From: Rhizobium rhododendri
GTDB lineage: Bacteria; Pseudomonadota; Alphaproteobacteria; Rhizobiales; Rhizobiaceae
Assembly (NCBI RefSeq): GCF_007000325.2
Contig: NZ_CP117267.1
Location: 1,364,001 to 1,428,000, forward strand
Reading direction: 5' to 3'
DNA: 64,000 nucleotides
Below the pieces are notes generated by a model. It saw only the letters and a program-made list of their open reading frames with translations. It did no database searches and was not told the DNA's origin. Below are positions 9,990 through 19,613 of the stretch, in pieces. Every line of letters starts with the position of its first letter. Within the stretch, counting starts at the first letter, position 1. Made by a program: the position numbers and the translations under genes.

Positions 9990-11129
9990 GTGATCGTAGA
10001 GGCATTTCTTCGCTGGGCGGAAACGGCCAAGGCCGGCGACAGGGCAAGGGCTGCCAATGCGCTCGGACGGGCGTATCTTGGCACAACCATGCCAGCTGCC
10101 GAACGCGATGCGGCCGAGATGGCGATGACTTTCCTGCTTGACGATCCATCACCACGCGTCCGCCTGTCTCTCGCGGAAGCGTTGGCCCATGCAGCAGATG
10201 CGCCGCGCAACGTCATCCTGTCGCTGGCAACCGACCAGCCCGAAATTGCTGCGCAGGTCATCCTCTGCTCGCCGCTGTTTAACGACGCCGATCTCGTCGA
10301 CCTCGCTTCGCGCGGCGACAGCGTCACGCGGGTGCTGATTGCCTCGCGCGGAGCGCTCGGTCCCTCGGTTGTCGCGGCCATTGCCGAGATCGGCGACGAA
10401 GAGGAAGTTCTTTGCCTGCTGGAGAATGGCGGGGCTTGCTGGTCGCGCGCTTCGTTGAAGCGTGTCACAGATCGGCTCGGCCATTCCGCCGATATCCGCC
10501 GTCTGCTGCTGGAGATGCATGACTTGCCCTGCGATGCACGCCATCTGCTGATGCAGCAGGTCAGCGACGCGCTGGCGGAATTTTCGCTCGTACAGGCAAC
10601 CCTCAGCCCGCGCCGCCTGCAGCATGTGACCCGAGAGGCAGGCGAAGCGGCTACCGTGGCAATCGCGGGTGCCGTCAACCATGATGAAATCTCCGGAATG
10701 GTCGAGCACCTGCGGCTGTCCGGGCGCCTGACGCCGGCTTTCCTGATGCACACGCTGTGCAGCGGCAAGGTCGATTTCTTTGCCGGCGCCGTCGCCAATC
10801 TCTCAGGCTGCAGCGAGCCCCGCGTCCGTTCCATCCTCGGCACCGGACGCATGCATGCCGTGCGTGCCCTCTTTGAAGCCGCCGGATTGCCGCGCGACAT
10901 CAGCACGCTGTTCGTCGAGGCGACGATGCTCTGGCGCCAGGCTTCGCGTTCGACCATGGAGACGATGCTCGATACCGTGTCTCAACGTCTGTTGCGACGC
11001 CTTGGTCGGAGACACGGCACTGCTGGCGGCGCCACCGACTTGCTGGTGATGGTGGAAAAGCTGCACATCCAGGAGCAGCGTCAATCGGCCCGCAATTTCG
11101 TCTCCCAGGCAATGCCCTGCGCGGCCTGA
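9990..11129 (+). CDS. DUF2336 domain-containing protein
   Basis: A 379-residue alpha-helical protein with the DUF2336 pattern found in alphaproteobacteria. The N-terminal part has HEAT-like helical repeats (LDDPSPRVRLSLAEALA, then SLATDQPEIAAQVI). The start is GTG at 9990, with a purine-rich GAGGCCGGAAAA just upstream; no ATG gives a better beginning. It converges with pcaD, leaving only 16 bases between them. No signal peptide or membrane segment is seen, so it is likely cytoplasmic. The function is unknown; HEAT-like arrays usually mediate protein contacts. Confidence 0.8.
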   Translation: MIVEAFLRWAETAKAGDRARAANALGRAYLGTTMPAAERDAAEMAMTFLLDDPSPRVRLSLAEALAHAADAPRNVILSLATDQPEIAAQVILCSPLFNDADLVDLASRGDSVTRVLIASRGALGPSVVAAIAEIGDEEEVLCLLENGGACWSRASLKRVTDRLGHSADIRRLLLEMHDLPCDARHLLMQQVSDALAEFSLVQATLSPRRLQHVTREAGEAATVAIAGAVNHDEISGMVEHLRLSGRLTPAFLMHTLCSGKVDFFAGAVANLSGCSEPRVRSILGTGRMHAVRALFEAAGLPRDISTLFVEATMLWRQASRSTMETMLDTVSQRLLRRLGRRHGTAGGATDLLVMVEKLHIQEQRQSARNFVSQAMPCAA

Positions 11130-11145
11130 GAAACCTAAGGATCGC

Positions 11146-11946
11146 CTATTTCCCCGCCTCGACTTCGGCGATGAAAGCCTTGATGATTTCGGTAAGCAAT
11201 GCCGGCTGTTCGACGCAGGCTATATGTCCGGCATCGCGGATCAGCTCATAGCGCGCATCGGGAATACGCTTGGCCATCGCCAGAACGACAACTGGCGGTG
11301 TCGAGCCGTCCTTACCGCCGGCGACACAGATCGTCGGTACGGCGATGGACGTCGCCGCCGCCTCATAGTCCGCGTCTCTCAACGCCTCGCAGGTCGCCAC
11401 GTATCCCTCGGCCGGCTGACGGACCAGCATATTCCGATAGCCGGCATAGGCTGTATTCTCTGGGCGTCGGAATTCTACCGTGAACCATTGCTCCATGATG
11501 CCGTCGGCAAGCGCCTCGATGCCACCGGCATTGACTGCGGCGATGCGGTCGTTCCAGAGTGCGGGTGTCCCTATCCTCGGCGCCGTGCCGCAAAGGATGA
11601 GACCTCGTACCAGTTCCGGACGGCGATGGTAAAGCGACTGGGCAATAAGCCCACCAACAGACAGCCCGCAGATATACGCATTGCTGACCGAGAGCATGTC
11701 GAGAAGACCGGCGAGGTCGCCGGCATGGTCCTCGATCGCATATGGCGTCCGGCCAACATCCGAAAGACCATGACCGCGCTTGTCATAGAGGACGATGGCG
11801 AAATCGCCCGCAAGGCGGACGATCACGTCGCGCCATATGCGGAAATCCGTGCCGAGAGCATTGGCAAAGACGATCGTCGGCTTGTCGGCCGGCGCGCCGA
11901 TGATTTGATAATGGATCATCACATCGTTGATGCGGGCAAACTGCAT
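11146..11946 (-). CDS. pcaD: 3-oxoadipate enol-lactonase-like alpha/beta hydrolase
   Basis: A 266-residue alpha/beta hydrolase. The nucleophile elbow GLSVGG, the oxyanion stretch FANALGTDFRIW, the DKRGHGLSD segment and the late DAGHIACVEQP histidine give a complete triad and match PcaD closely. PcaD hydrolyses 3-oxoadipate enol-lactone in the protocatechuate branch of the beta-ketoadipate pathway. No other pca gene is adjacent, so this may be an isolated copy, or a related esterase annotated by similarity. The family is certain, the exact substrate less so. Confidence 0.8.
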   Translation of the reverse strand: MQFARINDVMIHYQIIGAPADKPTIVFANALGTDFRIWRDVIVRLAGDFAIVLYDKRGHGLSDVGRTPYAIEDHAGDLAGLLDMLSVSNAYICGLSVGGLIAQSLYHRRPELVRGLILCGTAPRIGTPALWNDRIAAVNAGGIEALADGIMEQWFTVEFRRPENTAYAGYRNMLVRQPAEGYVATCEALRDADYEAAATSIAVPTICVAGGKDGSTPPVVVLAMAKRIPDARYELIRDAGHIACVEQPALLTEIIKAFIAEVEAGK

Positions 11947-12233
11947 GCTTTGTCCTCACGATCGGTTTAGGCTTCCTTAGCCAGCGGCATGCCGGCAAAA
12001 CGCTCTATTGCCATGAGGATCGCTGCACGGCAAAGAAAATCAGTCCGTTGCAGCGAGCGGCTTAGGTCAGTTCGATCAGTCGCCACTCCGAGCCACGGAC
12101 ACCTCGGGGAGAGCATTCCGACGCTCATCTACCCAATGGCTGGCGGATTGGTTCGGAACAATAGCAAACCGATTTTGTTGTCCTAGCAACGCCGCAAGGG
12201 CCTCCGTCCCGGCGCTCGAGGAATTGACAGCCA

Positions 12234-14033
12234 ATGCAGAAACATCATCAGAGCCTGAGAAGCATTGCCCGCATCCACGGCATAGACCTCCGAAGGCCGC
12301 TCTCTGACGGCAGCACAACGGCAGTATCCGACGCTACACTGCGGATGATGCTGACGGCGCTCAAGGTCACGTTCGATGATGAAACAGCACCCACATGCCC
12401 CGCCAACTGTTTCCTACCTCCAGAAATCGTGGACCGTCCGTGCTGGGGTCTGAGCCTGCAACTCTACGAGCTTCGTTCAGCCCGGAACTGGGGCATCGGT
12501 GACTTCCTCGACCTTGAGGCGTGCTGCGATATCGCCGGCCCGCTGGGTGCCGACTTCATTGGCCTTAACCCGCTGCATGCACCATTCACGGCCGATCCCG
12601 AGCGCTGCAGCCCCTATGAGCCTTCCAACAGGCAGTTTCTCAACCCTTTCTATATTTCAGTCGATGCGGTCGAAGGCTTCGTGATGACGCCCGCGCTGGA
12701 TGAGCGCATCCGGCGACTTCGTGCCACGGAGCTTGTGGACTACAGGCAAGTGGCGGAACTGAAGCTCGAGGTGCTGCTAGATCTCTGGACGAGCGGGAAG
12801 GGCGGTCGCGGTAGCCCTGATTTTGCCGCCTATGTCTCGGAAGGCGGCGAAGGTCTGCAGCGACACGCCCTCTTTGAAGCCCTCTCTACCGAGATGGCCA
12901 GGCGCGGTGTCGGGACCGGTTGGCACGCATGGCCGGAGGCTTATCGCACTCCATTTTCAGAGGAGGTCGGCCGCTTTGCGGAGGAGCACGCCGAAAACAT
13001 CATGTTCCACAAATGGCTGCAGTGGCTGGCGCATCAGCAACTCGGCCTAGCCGGCACCCGTGCCAGGGAACGTGGCATGCGCATCGGGCTATACCTCGAC
13101 CTTGCCGTCGGCGAGGCGCTCGACGGCTCTGCGACCTGGAGCGACCCGGATTTCTACGTCTCCGGCGCCAGCATCGGTAACCCGCCCGAACCCTATGCCA
13201 TCGACGGCCAGGACTGGCGGCTGGCCGCCCTTCTGCCGGACGCGATCGCATCTGGCGAAGCCTCGCCGTTCCAAAAGATGCTGGCGGCTGCCATGCGCTA
13301 CGCCGGCGCTATCCGCATCGACCACGCGGCCGCTCTTTCGCGCCTCTTTCTCGTACCCACCAGCGGCACTCCGGCAGACGGGGCATATGTTTCCTATCCG
13401 CAGGAAGACCTGATCCGGGTCCTTTCCAGCGCATCGCAGCAATACCGCTCTATTGTCATTGGCGAAGATCTCGGCAATATCCCCGGTGGTCTCCGCGAAG
13501 ACCTCGCCGACGCGCAGATCCTCTCCTACCGCATTCTGTCCTACGAGCGAAACGGGCAGGGGTTCATCGCACCGGAAGCGTACCCGGCCCTCGCGCTTGC
13601 CTGCGTCTCCACCCACGATCACCAGACATTTACGGGCTGGTGGCGCGGCGACGACATTGCTCTACGCTCTGAGCATCGGCTGGTGCCCGCCGAGCTTGCC
13701 GAAGTCCACGAGATCGCAAGGCAGGAGGAGCGTGATGACCTCCTGCGTGCCTTTGCAGATGCCGAGGTTCGCGAGCCAGCGATAACAACGGGCGAAGACG
13801 AAAGTATTGCTCTTGCCGTAGCCTCCTATCGCTATATCGCGCAGACGCCATCCGCGATGGTAGCGGTCAGGCTTGCAGACCTCACCAACGAACCGAACCC
13901 GACCAACATTCCAGGTACCAGCACCAGCTATCCGAACTGGAAGCCCAAGCTGTCAGTCCCGCTGGAATCGCTCGGTGAGGCACCGCTGTTTCGTGAAATC
14001 GTCAGCGCCATCAGTCAGATCCGACCGCGATAG
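12234..14033 (+). CDS. malQ: 4-alpha-glucanotransferase
   Basis: A 599-residue GH77 enzyme that transfers maltodextrin chains between glucans. Conserved landmarks include GLSLQLYELRSARNWGIGDF, SPYEPSNRQFLNPFYI, GLYLDLAVG (nucleophile Asp region), IRIDHAAALSRLF and VIGEDLGNIP (acid/base Glu), followed by VSTHDHQTFTGWW. It is shorter than E. coli MalQ because the N-terminal extension is absent, but the catalytic region is complete. The neighbours on either side are unrelated, so it is not in a glycogen operon here. Confidence 0.93.
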   Translation: MQKHHQSLRSIARIHGIDLRRPLSDGSTTAVSDATLRMMLTALKVTFDDETAPTCPANCFLPPEIVDRPCWGLSLQLYELRSARNWGIGDFLDLEACCDIAGPLGADFIGLNPLHAPFTADPERCSPYEPSNRQFLNPFYISVDAVEGFVMTPALDERIRRLRATELVDYRQVAELKLEVLLDLWTSGKGGRGSPDFAAYVSEGGEGLQRHALFEALSTEMARRGVGTGWHAWPEAYRTPFSEEVGRFAEEHAENIMFHKWLQWLAHQQLGLAGTRARERGMRIGLYLDLAVGEALDGSATWSDPDFYVSGASIGNPPEPYAIDGQDWRLAALLPDAIASGEASPFQKMLAAAMRYAGAIRIDHAAALSRLFLVPTSGTPADGAYVSYPQEDLIRVLSSASQQYRSIVIGEDLGNIPGGLREDLADAQILSYRILSYERNGQGFIAPEAYPALALACVSTHDHQTFTGWWRGDDIALRSEHRLVPAELAEVHEIARQEERDDLLRAFADAEVREPAITTGEDESIALAVASYRYIAQTPSAMVAVRLADLTNEPNPTNIPGTSTSYPNWKPKLSVPLESLGEAPLFREIVSAISQIRPR

Positions 14034-14066
14034 TGCAAAGGCAGCAGGCTGAGGTAACTTGCTGGC

Positions 14067-14972
14067 TCAGCCCCCACCACCAAGTGTCACGGACATGAAA
14101 GCCCGGAATGTCGCTGCGGCCGTGGCCATAGGTCGCGCGCGCGCCCAGGCCAGTCCGACATCCATACTGGGGACGGGTTCGATCAGTCTGCGAACTTCGA
14201 TGCGCTGCCCCTCGAGAGACCACGGCCGATAAACCATGTCCGACAGGATAGTGACGCCGACACCGGCTGCGACGAGCGAGCGGACGGCCTCGACGGAGCT
14301 GGTCGTCAACACGGCATTCGGCTTTTTACCGGCAGCATCCCAGTAGCGTGTGGCGGTCGTGCTCGCCTCGTCGACGGTCAGCATCACATAGTCCTCCTGC
14401 GCGACGTCGGCGAGGCTGATTTCGGTCCGTGAAAGCAGGTGGTGATCGGCCGAGAGCCAAAGTCGGCGTGACGATCGCAGCAGCAGTTCCTGTTCGAGTT
14501 CGTCCGAATTCGCCAGGTTGGAGACCAGCATGATCGCGATATCCAGGTCGCCGCTGGCCAGCTGTCGCTCGACTTCGGCGCGGGGCAATTCCCTGATCTC
14601 CACCGAGATATGCGGGTAGGTCTTCCGGAAGCGCGCGTAGTATTTCGACATGAAGTAGCCGGTCACCGTGTAAGTCATGCCCATGGTCAGTTTTCCCGAC
14701 AGTTCCGCACGCTCGCGCAGAGGGCTGTGAACCGCAGCGGCGACCGCTCCGGTGATGATCCGTGCGTGATCGAGGAACCGGGCGCCCTCCATCGTCAGCC
14801 GCACACCTCCATGCGTCCTCTCCAGAAGCTTGACCCCAAGCTCCTCTTCCAGCGATTTTATCGCTGCCGTTACCGCCGATTGGGAGATGTTGAGGTTGAC
14901 GGCCGCGTGGCTCACTTGTCCACTTTCTGCAGACGCAATAAAATAATCCAGTTGTTTCAGCGTGATGCTCAT
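14067..14972 (-). CDS. LysR-family regulator, divergent from the pxp operon
   Basis: A 301-residue LysR-type regulator. The N-terminal winged helix (about 1-60: QLDYFIASAESGQVSHAAVNLNIS) is followed by a periplasmic-binding-like effector domain (about 90-295). The gene is divergent from pxpA with 135 bases between the start codons. A TTTTCG-N11-CGAAAA inverted repeat in that gap is a good LysR-type operator candidate. The likely role is control of the pxp/biotin-carboxylase/ABC operon in response to its substrate; this is inferred from position. It converges with malQ. Confidence 0.9.
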   Translation of the reverse strand: MSITLKQLDYFIASAESGQVSHAAVNLNISQSAVTAAIKSLEEELGVKLLERTHGGVRLTMEGARFLDHARIITGAVAAAVHSPLRERAELSGKLTMGMTYTVTGYFMSKYYARFRKTYPHISVEIRELPRAEVERQLASGDLDIAIMLVSNLANSDELEQELLLRSSRRLWLSADHHLLSRTEISLADVAQEDYVMLTVDEASTTATRYWDAAGKKPNAVLTTSSVEAVRSLVAAGVGVTILSDMVYRPWSLEGQRIEVRRLIEPVPSMDVGLAWARARPMATAAATFRAFMSVTLGGGG

Positions 14973-15002
14973 ATCTGTTCCACCAATTTCTTATTATCGT
15001 TT

Positions 15003-15025
15003 TTTTCGATATTACATTACGAAAA
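15003..15025. promoter_or_regulatory. Candidate LysR operator (T-N11-A type)
   Basis: Bases 15003-15008 (TTTTCG) and 15020-15025 (CGAAAA) are perfectly inverted around 11 bases, within the AT-rich 135-base divergent region between the LysR gene and pxpA. This fits the T-N11-A dyad bound by LysR regulators. Binding by this regulator is inferred, not shown. Confidence 0.6.
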
Positions 15026-15107
15026 TTACTATTTCACAAGAGGCAAAAGCTCGGACAAGATTTGTGCAACGCCGCAAAGACGGCAGCTTATAAGGGGCAC
15101 GACAACG

Positions 15108-15830
15108 ATGAGCGTCACGCTGAACTGTGACATGGGAGAGAGCTTTGGCCTTTACAGGCTGGGCGACGACGCCGGGCTTATGCCGCTTATTGATGCGGCG
15201 AATGTGGCCTGCGGCTTCCATGCATCCGATCCCGACCATATGCGAACAACAGTCCTCCGCGCCAAGGAGCATGGCGTCAAAGTCGGGGCACACCCGTCGC
15301 TTCCTGATCTCCAGGGTTTTGGCCGACGCGAGATGAAGATGAGCCGGCAGGAGATCGCCAACTCGGTCATCTACCAGGTCGGCGCGCTGCTCGGTTTCCT
15401 GAAAGCGGAAAACATGCCGCTCAATCACATCAAACCGCATGGCAGCCTTTACAACATGGCCGCCCGCCAGGAAGAAGTTGCTCAAGGCATATGTGATGCG
15501 GCAGAGGTGTTCGGTGTGCCGGTGTTCGGCATGACAGGTACCCTGCACGAAAGCATCTACCCGCAGCGCGGCATCCGCTTCATCCCGGAATTCTATGCCG
15601 ATCTCGACTATACGCCGGCGGGTGCGCTGATCGTCACGCGCGAGCATCCGGCCATGGATCCGGAGCTGATGGCGTCCCGCTGCGTGCGCGCATTGACGGA
15701 CAAGCAGGGCACGGCTACCGACGGCAGTCTCTTCCCGGTTGGCTGCGAAACGATTTGCGTGCATTCAGATACGCCGAACGCTATCGATATTGCCAAGGCC
15801 GTGCGCAGCGCAATCGCGCCCTGGCACTGA
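15108..15830 (+). CDS. pxpA: 5-oxoprolinase subunit A (LamB/YcsF family)
   Basis: A 240-residue PxpA/YcsF protein. The metal-site segments NCDMGESFG, ANVACGFHASD, GAHPSLPDLQGFGRR and IKPHGSLYN are intact. In the bacterial 5-oxoprolinase complex PxpA works with PxpB and PxpC to open pyroglutamate to glutamate using ATP. The ATG at 15108 is preceded by AAGGGG and starts exactly at the family N-terminus; a longer frame to 14610 runs antisense to the LysR gene. It heads a run of five genes that continues with biotin-carboxylase components. Confidence 0.93.
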   Translation: MSVTLNCDMGESFGLYRLGDDAGLMPLIDAANVACGFHASDPDHMRTTVLRAKEHGVKVGAHPSLPDLQGFGRREMKMSRQEIANSVIYQVGALLGFLKAENMPLNHIKPHGSLYNMAARQEEVAQGICDAAEVFGVPVFGMTGTLHESIYPQRGIRFIPEFYADLDYTPAGALIVTREHPAMDPELMASRCVRALTDKQGTATDGSLFPVGCETICVHSDTPNAIDIAKAVRSAIAPWH

Positions 15831-15904
15831 TTTCGGCGGCCGCCACCTATGGCGGCCTTATTGCCTGCATCCATCTCGCATTGTCGGAACAGGAGACCCA
15901 TTCC

Positions 15905-16138
15905 ATGCCACAGATCCTTTCACCGCTTCCCGGAACGTTCTACCGCAGTGCGGCACCTGGCCAGCCACCTTTGAAGGCCGACGGCGACGATGTCGCGATC
16001 GGCGACGTCATCGGCCTGATCGAGGTGATGAAGTCCTTCCACGAGGTCAAGGCAGAGGTTGCCGGTAGCGGGATTTCCTTCCTTGTCGATAACGAAGACC
16101 CTGTCATGGCAGGCGCACCGCTGGCGGACGTCGGCTGA
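15905..16138 (+). CDS. Biotin carboxyl carrier domain protein
   Basis: A small 77-residue biotin/lipoyl-attachment protein. The beta-hairpin bears EVMKS, with Lys43 as the probable biotinylation site; the usual sequence is AMKM, so both flanking residues differ. It begins LSPLPGTFYRS, the typical BCCP domain start, but lacks the long N-terminal region of AccB. It lies between pxpA and a biotin carboxylase, and its stop overlaps the carboxylase start by one base, so the two form a carrier and carboxylase pair. Confidence 0.85.
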   Translation: MPQILSPLPGTFYRSAAPGQPPLKADGDDVAIGDVIGLIEVMKSFHEVKAEVAGSGISFLVDNEDPVMAGAPLADVG

Positions 16139-17502
16139 TGCTGAAGAAGTTGCTGATAGCCAATCGCGGCGAGATCGCAGTGCGCGTCATCCGCGCTGCC
16201 AAGGACCTCGGTATTGCGACGGTAGCAGTTTATTCCACGGCCGACGCGGATGCGTTGCATGTTCAGCTTGCAGACGAAGCCGTCAACATCGGTCCACCGG
16301 CAGCCAAGAAGTCCTACCTGAACATCGAGGCCCTGTTGGCGGCAGCCCGCGACACCGGTTGTGACAGCATTCATCCGGGCTACGGCTTCCTTGCCGAAAA
16401 TGCCGAGTTTTCCGATGCTGTGACGGCGGCAGGCCTCGTCTTCGTTGGCCCCTCCGGCAATGCAATCCGCTTGATGGGCGACAAGGTTTCGGCGCGCCTC
16501 GCTGCGTCTGCTGCCGGCGTTCCCGTCGTTCCGGGTTCGGTCGGTCGCGTCGAAAGCATCGAGGCAGCGCGGGACGTTCTGGCAGAGACCGGTTTCCCGG
16601 TAATGATCAAGGCCGCTGCCGGCGGTGGCGGACGCGGCATCCGCATCGCCAATTCGTCAGCCGAGTTCGAGCAGGCCTATCCGCAGGCCCAGGCCGAAGC
16701 CCTGGCTGCTTTCGGGGACGGAGGCCTTTACATGGAGAAGGTCATAGGCCGTGCCCGCCATATCGAGGTGCAGGTGCTTGCCGATGGCCATAATGCGGTC
16801 CATTGCTACGAGCGGGAATGCTCGCTGCAACGTCGTCGCCAGAAAGTCTGGGAGGAGGCGCCTTCGCAAGCCCTCTCAGATGCGCTGCGCGAAGAACTCT
16901 GCGCCTCGGCCGTAGCGCTCGCAAAGGCCGTCGCCTATTCCGGCGCGGGGACAGTCGAATACCTCTACGACGATGCTGCCGACCGCTTCTATTTCATCGA
17001 AATGAACACCCGTATCCAGGTTGAACATCCCGTGACCGAGGCTGTGACCGGCATCGATCTCGTGGCGGAGATGCTGCGGATTGCCGGCGGCGAGCCATTG
17101 CGATTGTCCCAAGCCGATATCAGGGTCAGCGGACACGCAATCGAAGTGCGGCTGAATGCGGAAGATCCCGCCAAGGACTTTGCGCCGTTTCCGGGCAAGG
17201 TCGGCGATCTCAGAATACCCGGCGGCCCCGGCGTTCGCTTCGATTCGATGCTCTACGCCGGTTACCAGGTGCCGCCCTTCTACGATTCACTTCTCGCCAA
17301 GCTGATCGTCCACGCAGAGACCCGGGAAGGGGCGATTGCGCGGCTGCAAAGGGCATTGGGCGAACTCAAGATCTCGGGCATGAAGACGACCAAGCCGCTG
17401 TTTCTGGCACTTGCCGCAGATCCGGCAGTCCAATCAGGAGACGTGCATACGCGCTGGCTGGAAGGCTGGCTTGTCGAAAACGCAGCGGCGCTTGCCAGCT
17501 GA
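16138..17502 (+). CDS. Biotin carboxylase subunit (AccC-like)
   Basis: A 454-residue ATP-grasp biotin carboxylase that carboxylates biotin on a carrier using ATP and bicarbonate. The N-terminal KLLIANRGEIAVRVIRA, the glycine-rich KAAAGGGGRGIRI and the metal-binding EMNTRIQVEHPVTE motifs are intact. It is most probably not the housekeeping AccC: it is embedded between pxpA and pxpB, coupled to its own small carrier protein. No carboxyltransferase subunits of the acetyl-CoA type are nearby. PxpB and PxpC are distantly related to urea-carboxylase carboxyltransferase domains and could be its acceptor partners. Confidence 0.9.
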   Translation: MLKKLLIANRGEIAVRVIRAAKDLGIATVAVYSTADADALHVQLADEAVNIGPPAAKKSYLNIEALLAAARDTGCDSIHPGYGFLAENAEFSDAVTAAGLVFVGPSGNAIRLMGDKVSARLAASAAGVPVVPGSVGRVESIEAARDVLAETGFPVMIKAAAGGGGRGIRIANSSAEFEQAYPQAQAEALAAFGDGGLYMEKVIGRARHIEVQVLADGHNAVHCYERECSLQRRRQKVWEEAPSQALSDALREELCASAVALAKAVAYSGAGTVEYLYDDAADRFYFIEMNTRIQVEHPVTEAVTGIDLVAEMLRIAGGEPLRLSQADIRVSGHAIEVRLNAEDPAKDFAPFPGKVGDLRIPGGPGVRFDSMLYAGYQVPPFYDSLLAKLIVHAETREGAIARLQRALGELKISGMKTTKPLFLALAADPAVQSGDVHTRWLEGWLVENAAALAS

Positions 17503-17514
17503 AAAGGAGAACCG

Positions 17515-18390
17515 ATGTCGATACGCTTCAACTTCGGCGGTGACGAACACATCTTCGGCGAGGTGTCCGAGGAAATGTCGCTCACTTCGTTCTTCACCGG
17601 CCTTTCGATGATCAACGCGGTTCGCGAGGCCGGTATCCGAGGGGTCACGGAGACCTGCCCGGCCAATGCGAGCTTCCAGATCCGCTTCGATCCGGATGTC
17701 ATTTCGCCGCAAGATCTTCTGAAAGAACTGCAGTCAATGGAAGACGCCGCGTCGAAATCCGACGCCGCGCTTAAAACACGCATCATCGAGCTTCCCGTCT
17801 ATTTCCAGGATCCCTGGACCCACGAGACGGAAATGCGCTTCCGCGAGCGTCATCAGGACCCCAGCGCGACGGACCTCGAATATTCGGCCCGCATAAACGG
17901 ATACGCCACGATCGAGGAATTCATCGCCGCCTATTCCGGTCAGCCCTGGTTCGTTTCCATGGTCGGCTTCGTGGCGGGCCTGCCATGGCTCTACCAGATG
18001 GTGGAGCGCAAGAAGCAGATCGAGGCGCCGAAATACCTGCGTCCCCGTACGGACACACCGAAACTCACCGTCGGTCACGGCGGCTGCTTTGCGGCGATCT
18101 ATTCGGTACGCGGCGCCGGCGGCTACCAGATGTACGGCGTCACGCCGGCACCGATCTATGACCCGACCCGCAAGATCCGCTATCTCACCGACGAGATGTG
18201 CCTCTTCAAGCCGGGTGACATCGTCAAGTTCAAGTCGATCACGCGTGACGAATACGATGGCACGCTTGAGGAAATCGAGGCGAACCGCTGGCAGCCCACG
18301 ACGCGCGATTGCACCTTCAAGCTCACCGACTTCAACAAAGACATGCTTGGTACCAATGTCCAACTGATGGAGCTTCTCAATGGCCGTTAA
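17515..18390 (+). CDS. pxpB: 5-oxoprolinase subunit B (KipI/AHS1 family)
   Basis: A 291-residue protein with the AHS1/KipI fold (allophanate-hydrolase subunit 1-like, cyclophilin-like). It has an N-terminal extension (about 1-90) compared with the ~220-residue E. coli PxpB. Conserved AHS1 motifs include GFVAGLPWLY, the YLRPRTDTPKLTVGHG strand region and GGYQMYG. PxpB partners PxpC in ATP-dependent 5-oxoproline cleavage. A strong Shine-Dalgarno (AAAGGAG) precedes the ATG. It overlaps pxpC by 11 bases. Confidence 0.9.
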   Translation: MSIRFNFGGDEHIFGEVSEEMSLTSFFTGLSMINAVREAGIRGVTETCPANASFQIRFDPDVISPQDLLKELQSMEDAASKSDAALKTRIIELPVYFQDPWTHETEMRFRERHQDPSATDLEYSARINGYATIEEFIAAYSGQPWFVSMVGFVAGLPWLYQMVERKKQIEAPKYLRPRTDTPKLTVGHGGCFAAIYSVRGAGGYQMYGVTPAPIYDPTRKIRYLTDEMCLFKPGDIVKFKSITRDEYDGTLEEIEANRWQPTTRDCTFKLTDFNKDMLGTNVQLMELLNGR

Positions 18391-19351
18391 AGTCATCAGT
18401 CCCGGCCTTGCGACCTCCGTGCAGGACCTCGGTCGCCCCGGCTATTATCACGTCGGCATCCCCGAAGGCGGCGGCATGGACCGGTTTTCGAGCCGTATGG
18501 CAAACCTGCTTGTCGGCAACGACGCAGGAGCAGCGGTCCTCGAAGCGACGTTCATGGGGCCTGAGCTGGAGTTCACTCAACCGGCCGTGGTCGCCATCAC
18601 CGGCGGCGAGTTGCCGCCCAAGGTCAACGGCGAGGAGCGCCCAACCTGGGAAAGCTTCGAGGTCAAGGCGGGCGGCCGTCTCTCCTTTGGCTACCTCAAA
18701 TCCGGCGCGCGCGCCTATATTGCGATTTCGGGCGGCATCGACGTGCCCGTCGTGCTCGGGTCCCGCTCCACCTACGTGCTGGGCGCGCTCGGCGGCTTTG
18801 AAGGCCGCGTGCTGAAAGCCGGTGACGAGCTTCCCATCGGGCAGGCAACCGGTACCGCCGGCCGCTCGCTACCAGCGGCCCTGCGCGGCCTCGGCGCGAT
18901 GCCGGCAGAACTGCGCATGCTGCCCGGCATCTACTGGCACAGGATCACCGAGGCTGCAGGAAAGCGGTTCTTCGAGGATACCTGGAAGGTAGCCCCAGAG
19001 GCAGATCGCATCGGCTACCGCTTTCGTGGGGGTACACCGCTGGAATTCATGCCCCGTGAACAGCCTTTTGGTGCAGGTTCCGACCCTTCCAATATCGTCG
19101 ATGCCTGCTACCCCTATGGCTCGGTTCAGGTGCCGAGCGGCACGGAGCCGATCGTCCTCCACCGTGACGCCGTATCGGGCGGTGGCTACATGATGCTCGG
19201 CGTGGTGATTTCGGCAGACATGGATCGCATCGCCCAGATGCAGCCCCATACGCCAGCGCGCTTCGTTCCCGTCACCCTCGAGGAAGCTCTTGCTGCGCGC
19301 GCCGATCGCCGCGCCGAACTCCGGAAGGCGGAAGACTACCTGACCGCCTGA
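18380..19351 (+). CDS. pxpC: 5-oxoprolinase subunit C (KipA/AHS2 family)
   Basis: A 323-residue AHS2/KipA protein. The family blocks LATSVQDLGRPGYYHVGIPEGGGMD, FTQPAVVAITGGE, YIAISGGIDVPVVLGSRSTY and the late VPSGTEPIVLHRDAVSGGGYMMLGV are present. Together with PxpA and PxpB it should form the ATP-dependent 5-oxoprolinase. Its start lies inside the end of pxpB (11-base overlap), indicating translational coupling. The ABC transporter follows after 262 bases and probably supplies the substrate. Confidence 0.92.
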   Translation: MAVKVISPGLATSVQDLGRPGYYHVGIPEGGGMDRFSSRMANLLVGNDAGAAVLEATFMGPELEFTQPAVVAITGGELPPKVNGEERPTWESFEVKAGGRLSFGYLKSGARAYIAISGGIDVPVVLGSRSTYVLGALGGFEGRVLKAGDELPIGQATGTAGRSLPAALRGLGAMPAELRMLPGIYWHRITEAAGKRFFEDTWKVAPEADRIGYRFRGGTPLEFMPREQPFGAGSDPSNIVDACYPYGSVQVPSGTEPIVLHRDAVSGGGYMMLGVVISADMDRIAQMQPHTPARFVPVTLEEALAARADRRAELRKAEDYLTA

Positions 19352-19613
19352 GGCAGCGGCCCGCGACCGGTCAGGACCGGGCGAGGGAAGGGACGAGGCT
19401 AAGGTCGGCGCGAGCCGGCCCTTCGAAGCGCCAGCCGACAAAGGCTGGCACGCGCAACAACAAGACAAAGCCGGTAAACGGCGAGACTTTGGCAGCCGAG
19501 TGGTCCGCAGAGATCGCCGGTACCGAAAAAGGGGAACATAGCTAGACTCGGCAGGCTGTAACACGGCCGGACCCGTCGTTCCCTTTCCATCGGTAACACA
19601 AGGAACTGGGAAC

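Noticed and set aside
19430..19449. 7-bp perfect hairpin upstream of the ABC operon
   Set aside because: Too short and without a T-run to call a terminator.
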